DNA from: Trueperaceae bacterium
GTDB taxonomy: Bacteria > Deinococcota > Deinococci > Deinococcales > Trueperaceae
DNA length: 9,022 bases
NCBI GenBank assembly: GCA_007122815.1
Contig: SKSV01000398.1
Location: 1 to 9,022 of the forward strand
Direction: 5' to 3'
Positions 5,656 through 9,022 of the stretch are shown piece after piece. Numbering within the stretch: position 1 is the stretch's first letter; every line of letters starts with the position of its first letter. The notes under the pieces are model-generated. The model made no database searches. It worked only from the letters and a program-made list of their open reading frames with translations, and was not told where the DNA came from. A program made the position numbers and the translations under genes.

Positions 5656-8600
5656 ACCGCTTGATCGCCTTCTTCGTCGAGCGCTTCGTGTTCGCCATCG
5701 CCATCTTCCTGGCGGTGGTGTTCTTCGGACTCAGCGCCGGCACGCGTCTCGGCGTCGACCTCCTGCCCGAGTTCGAGTTCCCCATCGTGGCGGTCAGCAC
5801 CAACTATCCCGGAGCCGGTTCGGCGGAGACTGCGAGCCAGATCAGCGAACCGATCGAGGACAGCATCGCCACGCTGAGCGGCATCACCGACGTATCTTCC
5901 ATCTCGGGCGAGGGCTTCTCACTGGTCATCGCGCAGTTCGAGTTCGACGTCTCGGTCGACCAGGCAGCCATCGACGTCAAGCAGCGCGTCGACCAGGTGG
6001 CGGCGAGGCTACCGGACGAAGCCAGCACCCCGCTGGTACAGAAGTTCGACCCCAACGACCAGCCGATCATGTCCGTCGCGGTCTCCGCCCCGGGCGAGGA
6101 CCTCCAGAGCGTGCAGCGCTTCGCCCAGAACACGATCGAGCCGAGCCTGAGGCGCGTGCAGGGAGTGGCGGCCGTGAACACCATCGGGCCGGTATCTCGC
6201 GAACTCCAAGTGCTCCTGGATCCGGCGCGGCTACAGGGGCTGGGCCTCTCCCCCTCGCAGGTCGCCCTGGCGATCCGCGCCGCCTCCGTAACGCTGCCGG
6301 CCGGCGGTCTCGATCTCGGCGGCGAGAGGCTGCAGCTCTCCGTGCGTGCACAGCAGCGCACTCCCGATGACGTGGCCGAGGCAACCGTCGACCCCGCTCG
6401 CGGCGTCCGCGTCCGAGACGTCGCCACCGTGCGCGACACGCTCGCCGACGCGACGCGCTTCGTGCGTCTGAACGCGGAGCCGACCGTGCTGCTGGAGGTG
6501 CGCAAGACCTCTGGCGCTAACTCCGTCGCCACGGCGCGCGAGGTGCGCGAGGCGCTGGCGGGCGTGACTCTCCCGGAGGGCTTCGGGGCCACCGTCGTGC
6601 GGGACAACACCGTGTTCATCGCCAGCTCGGTGTCCGACACGGTCCGCGAGGCCGGCCTCGCCGTGCTGGCGGTGGCGTTCATCGTGCTCCTCTTCGTGGG
6701 GCGCCTGGGCTCCACCCTCTCGGTGGTGCTGGCCATCCCCATCACCATCACCGGGGCAGTGGCGGTGTTCGGGCTGCTCGGCTTCACCTTCAACATCGTC
6801 ACGCTCCTTGCGCTCACGGTCGCGGTTGGGTTGGTGGTGGACGACTCGATAGTCATCGCCGAGAACATAGACCGCTACCGGGCGCTCGGCTTGGGCCTCA
6901 AGGATTCGGTCTTGAAGGGCGCGGGCGAGGTCGCCACGGCGGTGCTCACCTCTACGCTGTCGCTGCTAGCGGTCTTCCTGCCCATCGCCTTCCTGCCTGG
7001 CGTGATCGGTCAGTTCTTCAGCCAGTTCGGACTCTCGCTCGCCGCGACCATCGCGGTGTCCTACCTCGAGGCCATGTTCTTCCTGACCGTCCGTCTCGCC
7101 TACCTCCCGAACCCGATGCCACCTTCCTGGCGCGAGCTCCCGACCATCCTGAGGGGTCTCCCCGGCGACGTCCGCTGGGGCTTGGGCGCCTGGCGGCGTG
7201 GTCTGGTGTGGCTGGGCGTCGCGCTCCTCGCGGTGGCGGCGCCGGTGGCGGCCGCCGAGGGCTTACTCGGCTCCGCGGCGCGCGCGGTGACCGAACGCTG
7301 GTGGGGGGCACTCGCCTTCGGTACGGCCGCGGCGGTCGCGGCAGCGCTCACGCTGCCCGTTGTGCTCACGCTGCTGAAGGGCTCGCTGCGGCTCCTGTGG
7401 GGCATCGTAGGCGGCCTATTACGGCTCCTCCACGAGGTCACCGACACCGTCATGAGCCGGGTGCGCGAACTCTACGGGCGTGCCCTGCGGGGCACCCTCG
7501 AGCGCAGCACCATTGTGCTCGTGGTAGCAGCCGTGCTGGTGGGCAGCTTGGCCGTCATCTTCCCTCGCATCACCTTCAACTTCGTCTCGGAGGTCGACGC
7601 AGGGCAGGTCTCGGTACGTCTCGACATGCCGCCGGGCACACCCCTGAGCCGCACCGACCAGGTCGCTGCTAGGCTCGAGGGGGTCGCGCAGGCCGATCCC
7701 AGCGTTCGATCGGTCATCAGCACGGTGGGGTCGGGCGGCACCTTCGGCAACCCGAGCGCACAACGCGCCGACCTGCAGATCGAGCTCGCCCCAATGTCGG
7801 AACGGAGCCTCTCCTCGTTCGAGCTCGCCGATCGCCTGCGGCCCCTGCTGCAGGCGGCTATCGCCGACGTGCCCGAGGCCCGCCTGCGGGTCGGCTCGGA
7901 CGACGGCGGCGCCGTACCTGTCGACACCGGCATCGGCCTGGTGCTGCAGTCGGACGACTTGAACCTCCTAGAGGAGCGCGACCGTTCTGCGCGCGAGCTC
8001 ATGGAGGCCCACCCTTGGCTGCGCAACGTGAGGTCGAGCCTGGAGGGAAGCGTGTCGGAGCGGGTGTTCGTGCTCAACGCCGCGGCCGTCACCGGCACCG
8101 GGCTAACCACTAACGACATCGCCAACACCCTGCGTGCTTACAACGTCGGAGTCTCGGCCGGCACGCTCCGCGACGCCGGCGAGGAGACCCCCATCGTGGT
8201 GAAGGTGGACCCGGCGCTGGTGCGCGACGAGCAGACGCTGCTTTCGCTGCCGATCTACGCGAGCGCTCTCCGCTCGTACCTGACGCTCGGTCAGCTGGGT
8301 CGCTTCGAGGTCCAGGCGGCCCCGGTGACCATCCGCCGAGCCGACCAGGCCTACGTTGCGAACCTCAACGCCGACCTCTCACCCGCCTCCCCGGGGCAGT
8401 TCCAAACGCGTCAAGAGGTAGAGCTGAAGCTGGCCGAGGCCGGCATAGTCGACGAGCGAGTGCGCATCACGAGCGGCCTCGGTCCCGACCTCTTGGGAGA
8501 TCTCGTCTTCTACGGGCCAGTGGCGTTCGCCCTGGCGATCGTGCTGAACTACCTGGTCATCGCCAGCCAGTTCAACTCCTTCCGCTACCCGCTCTACCTG

Positions 8601-9022
8601 CTTCTGCCGGTGCCTCTGGCGCTGGTGGGCGCGTTCTGGCTCTTCTTCCTCACCGACACTCCCCTCGACGTGATCAGCGTGCTTGGGGTGGTGATCCTCA
8701 TCGGCCTGGTGACCAAGAACGCCATCTTGCTCCTCGACGTGGTCGTCAGCCAGATGCAGCGCAGCGAGACCCTCGAGCAGGCCCTCGTGCGCGCAGGCAA
8801 GCTGCGCTTGCGACCAATCCTGATGACCGCGCTGACGGTGCTGATGATCTCGGTGCCGCTGCTGCTGGGCGTGGGCGAGGGCACGGAGTTCCGCCAGCCG
8901 CTCGGTTTGGTGATCCTGGGCGGCGTCGTGTCGTCCACGTTCTTGACGCTGTTCGTTGTCCCGGCGGCCTTCTACCGCTTCGAGCGCTCGCGCTTCGAGG
9001 GCCGGGACCCGCCGCCAGCGCC
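5652..9022 (+). CDS. RND-family efflux permease, HAE1/AcrB-like (3' end beyond window)
   Basis: This inner-membrane, proton-driven pump exports drugs, lipids or other amphiphiles through the adaptor and TolC. 1123 codons are visible and the frame is still open at the edge, already past the usual 1020-1060 residues. TM1 is at 11-28, followed by DLLPEFEFPIVAVSTNYPGAG at the start of the first porter region. The proton relay is intact: Asp397-Asp398 in TM4 (GLVVDDSIVIAEN), Lys1022 in TM10 (GLVTKNAILLLD), and Arg1052 and Thr1059 at TM11 (RLRPILMT). Both periplasmic loops (about 29-330 and 638-948) and TM2-TM12 are present. Between TM6 and TM7, residues 487-595 form an unusual insert with added hydrophobic stretches. 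The GTG start overlaps the adaptor stop (GTGA); the nearest GGAGGT is 12 bases upstream, so translation probably relies on coupling. TM12 is complete, so only a short tail is missing. The exact substrate cannot be read. Confidence 0.94.
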   Translation, partial: MNRLIAFFVERFVFAIAIFLAVVFFGLSAGTRLGVDLLPEFEFPIVAVSTNYPGAGSAETASQISEPIEDSIATLSGITDVSSISGEGFSLVIAQFEFDVSVDQAAIDVKQRVDQVAARLPDEASTPLVQKFDPNDQPIMSVAVSAPGEDLQSVQRFAQNTIEPSLRRVQGVAAVNTIGPVSRELQVLLDPARLQGLGLSPSQVALAIRAASVTLPAGGLDLGGERLQLSVRAQQRTPDDVAEATVDPARGVRVRDVATVRDTLADATRFVRLNAEPTVLLEVRKTSGANSVATAREVREALAGVTLPEGFGATVVRDNTVFIASSVSDTVREAGLAVLAVAFIVLLFVGRLGSTLSVVLAIPITITGAVAVFGLLGFTFNIVTLLALTVAVGLVVDDSIVIAENIDRYRALGLGLKDSVLKGAGEVATAVLTSTLSLLAVFLPIAFLPGVIGQFFSQFGLSLAATIAVSYLEAMFFLTVRLAYLPNPMPPSWRELPTILRGLPGDVRWGLGAWRRGLVWLGVALLAVAAPVAAAEGLLGSAARAVTERWWGALAFGTAAAVAAALTLPVVLTLLKGSLRLLWGIVGGLLRLLHEVTDTVMSRVRELYGRALRGTLERSTIVLVVAAVLVGSLAVIFPRITFNFVSEVDAGQVSVRLDMPPGTPLSRTDQVAARLEGVAQADPSVRSVISTVGSGGTFGNPSAQRADLQIELAPMSERSLSSFELADRLRPLLQAAIADVPEARLRVGSDDGGAVPVDTGIGLVLQSDDLNLLEERDRSARELMEAHPWLRNVRSSLEGSVSERVFVLNAAAVTGTGLTTNDIANTLRAYNVGVSAGTLRDAGEETPIVVKVDPALVRDEQTLLSLPIYASALRSYLTLGQLGRFEVQAAPVTIRRADQAYVANLNADLSPASPGQFQTRQEVELKLAEAGIVDERVRITSGLGPDLLGDLVFYGPVAFALAIVLNYLVIASQFNSFRYPLYLLLPVPLALVGAFWLFFLTDTPLDVISVLGVVILIGLVTKNAILLLDVVVSQMQRSETLEQALVRAGKLRLRPILMTALTVLMISVPLLLGVGEGTEFRQPLGLVILGGVVSSTFLTLFVVPAAFYRFERSRFEGRDPPPA
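7110..7436 (+). other. Extra segment between TM6 and TM7 of the RND permease
   Basis: Residues 487-595 of the permease lie where AcrB-like pumps have only a short cytoplasmic connector of about 40 residues holding one amphipathic helix. That connector helix seems retained afterwards (about 596-615, RVRELYGRALRGTLER). The added part has a polar start (WRELPTILRGLPGDVRWG), a hydrophobic stretch (517-537), another (551-575) and possibly a third (578-593). Reading frame and base composition are unchanged, so this is a true insertion in the protein and not a frameshift. Confidence 0.7.

Noticed and set aside
5804..6868. Long minus-strand open frame of 354 codons opposite the RND gene
   Set aside because: Its translation is Ser/Thr/Arg-rich with no domain, and it lies fully antisense to a clearly conserved pump gene. 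In GC-rich DNA such open antisense frames are expected.
7110..7436. Frameshift or assembly error as the reason for the long TM6-TM7 region
   Set aside because: The frame stays open and the normal TM7 and second periplasmic loop follow in the same frame with no stop or composition change.

Overview
The window holds one truncated metabolic gene on the minus strand and, divergent from it, a compact five-gene plus-strand operon for a tripartite efflux pump. The DNA is very G+C-rich by eye, with strong Shine-Dalgarno sequences and several GTG starts. The genes encode outer-membrane (TolC), periplasmic adaptor (lipoprotein HlyD/AcrA type) and inner-membrane (RND) components, so the host should be a two-membrane (diderm) bacterium. 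A Deinococcota/Trueperaceae-like host would fit the composition, but this is a guess; many high-GC diderms would fit too.

Layout. Positions 1-1170 (minus) are the first 390 codons of an alpha-D-glucose-specific phosphoglucomutase (pgm), whose C-terminus lies beyond the left edge. Positions 1171-1381 are the divergent control region. It carries a perfect 14-bp inverted repeat just upstream of the pgm ribosome-binding site, and two related palindromic sites just upstream of the regulator, probably MarR operators. The plus-strand operon follows: a MarR-family regulator (1382-1855), a full-length TolC-family protein (1852-3291), a second, short TolC-family protein (3288-4343), a lipoprotein membrane-fusion adaptor (4333-5655) and an RND permease (5652 to beyond the right edge). 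Every junction overlaps: three are 4-base GTGA overlaps and one is an 11-base overlap, which suggests tight translational coupling.

How it probably works. The RND permease has the proton-relay residues of drug/solute exporters (Asp-Asp in TM4, Lys in TM10, Arg in TM11). The adaptor links it to a TolC duct, and the MarR protein is expected to repress the operon by binding the tandem sites until an unknown ligand releases it.

Most unusual points. The second TolC homologue keeps both helical repeats but appears to lack the beta-strands that build the outer-membrane barrel, with short DP-containing turns in their place. The RND permease carries an extra segment of about 100 residues between TM6 and TM7, with two or three added hydrophobic stretches. 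The adaptor lacks the Arg of the RLS tip motif that normally docks on TolC. Together these suggest an export pump with a non-standard periplasmic duct.
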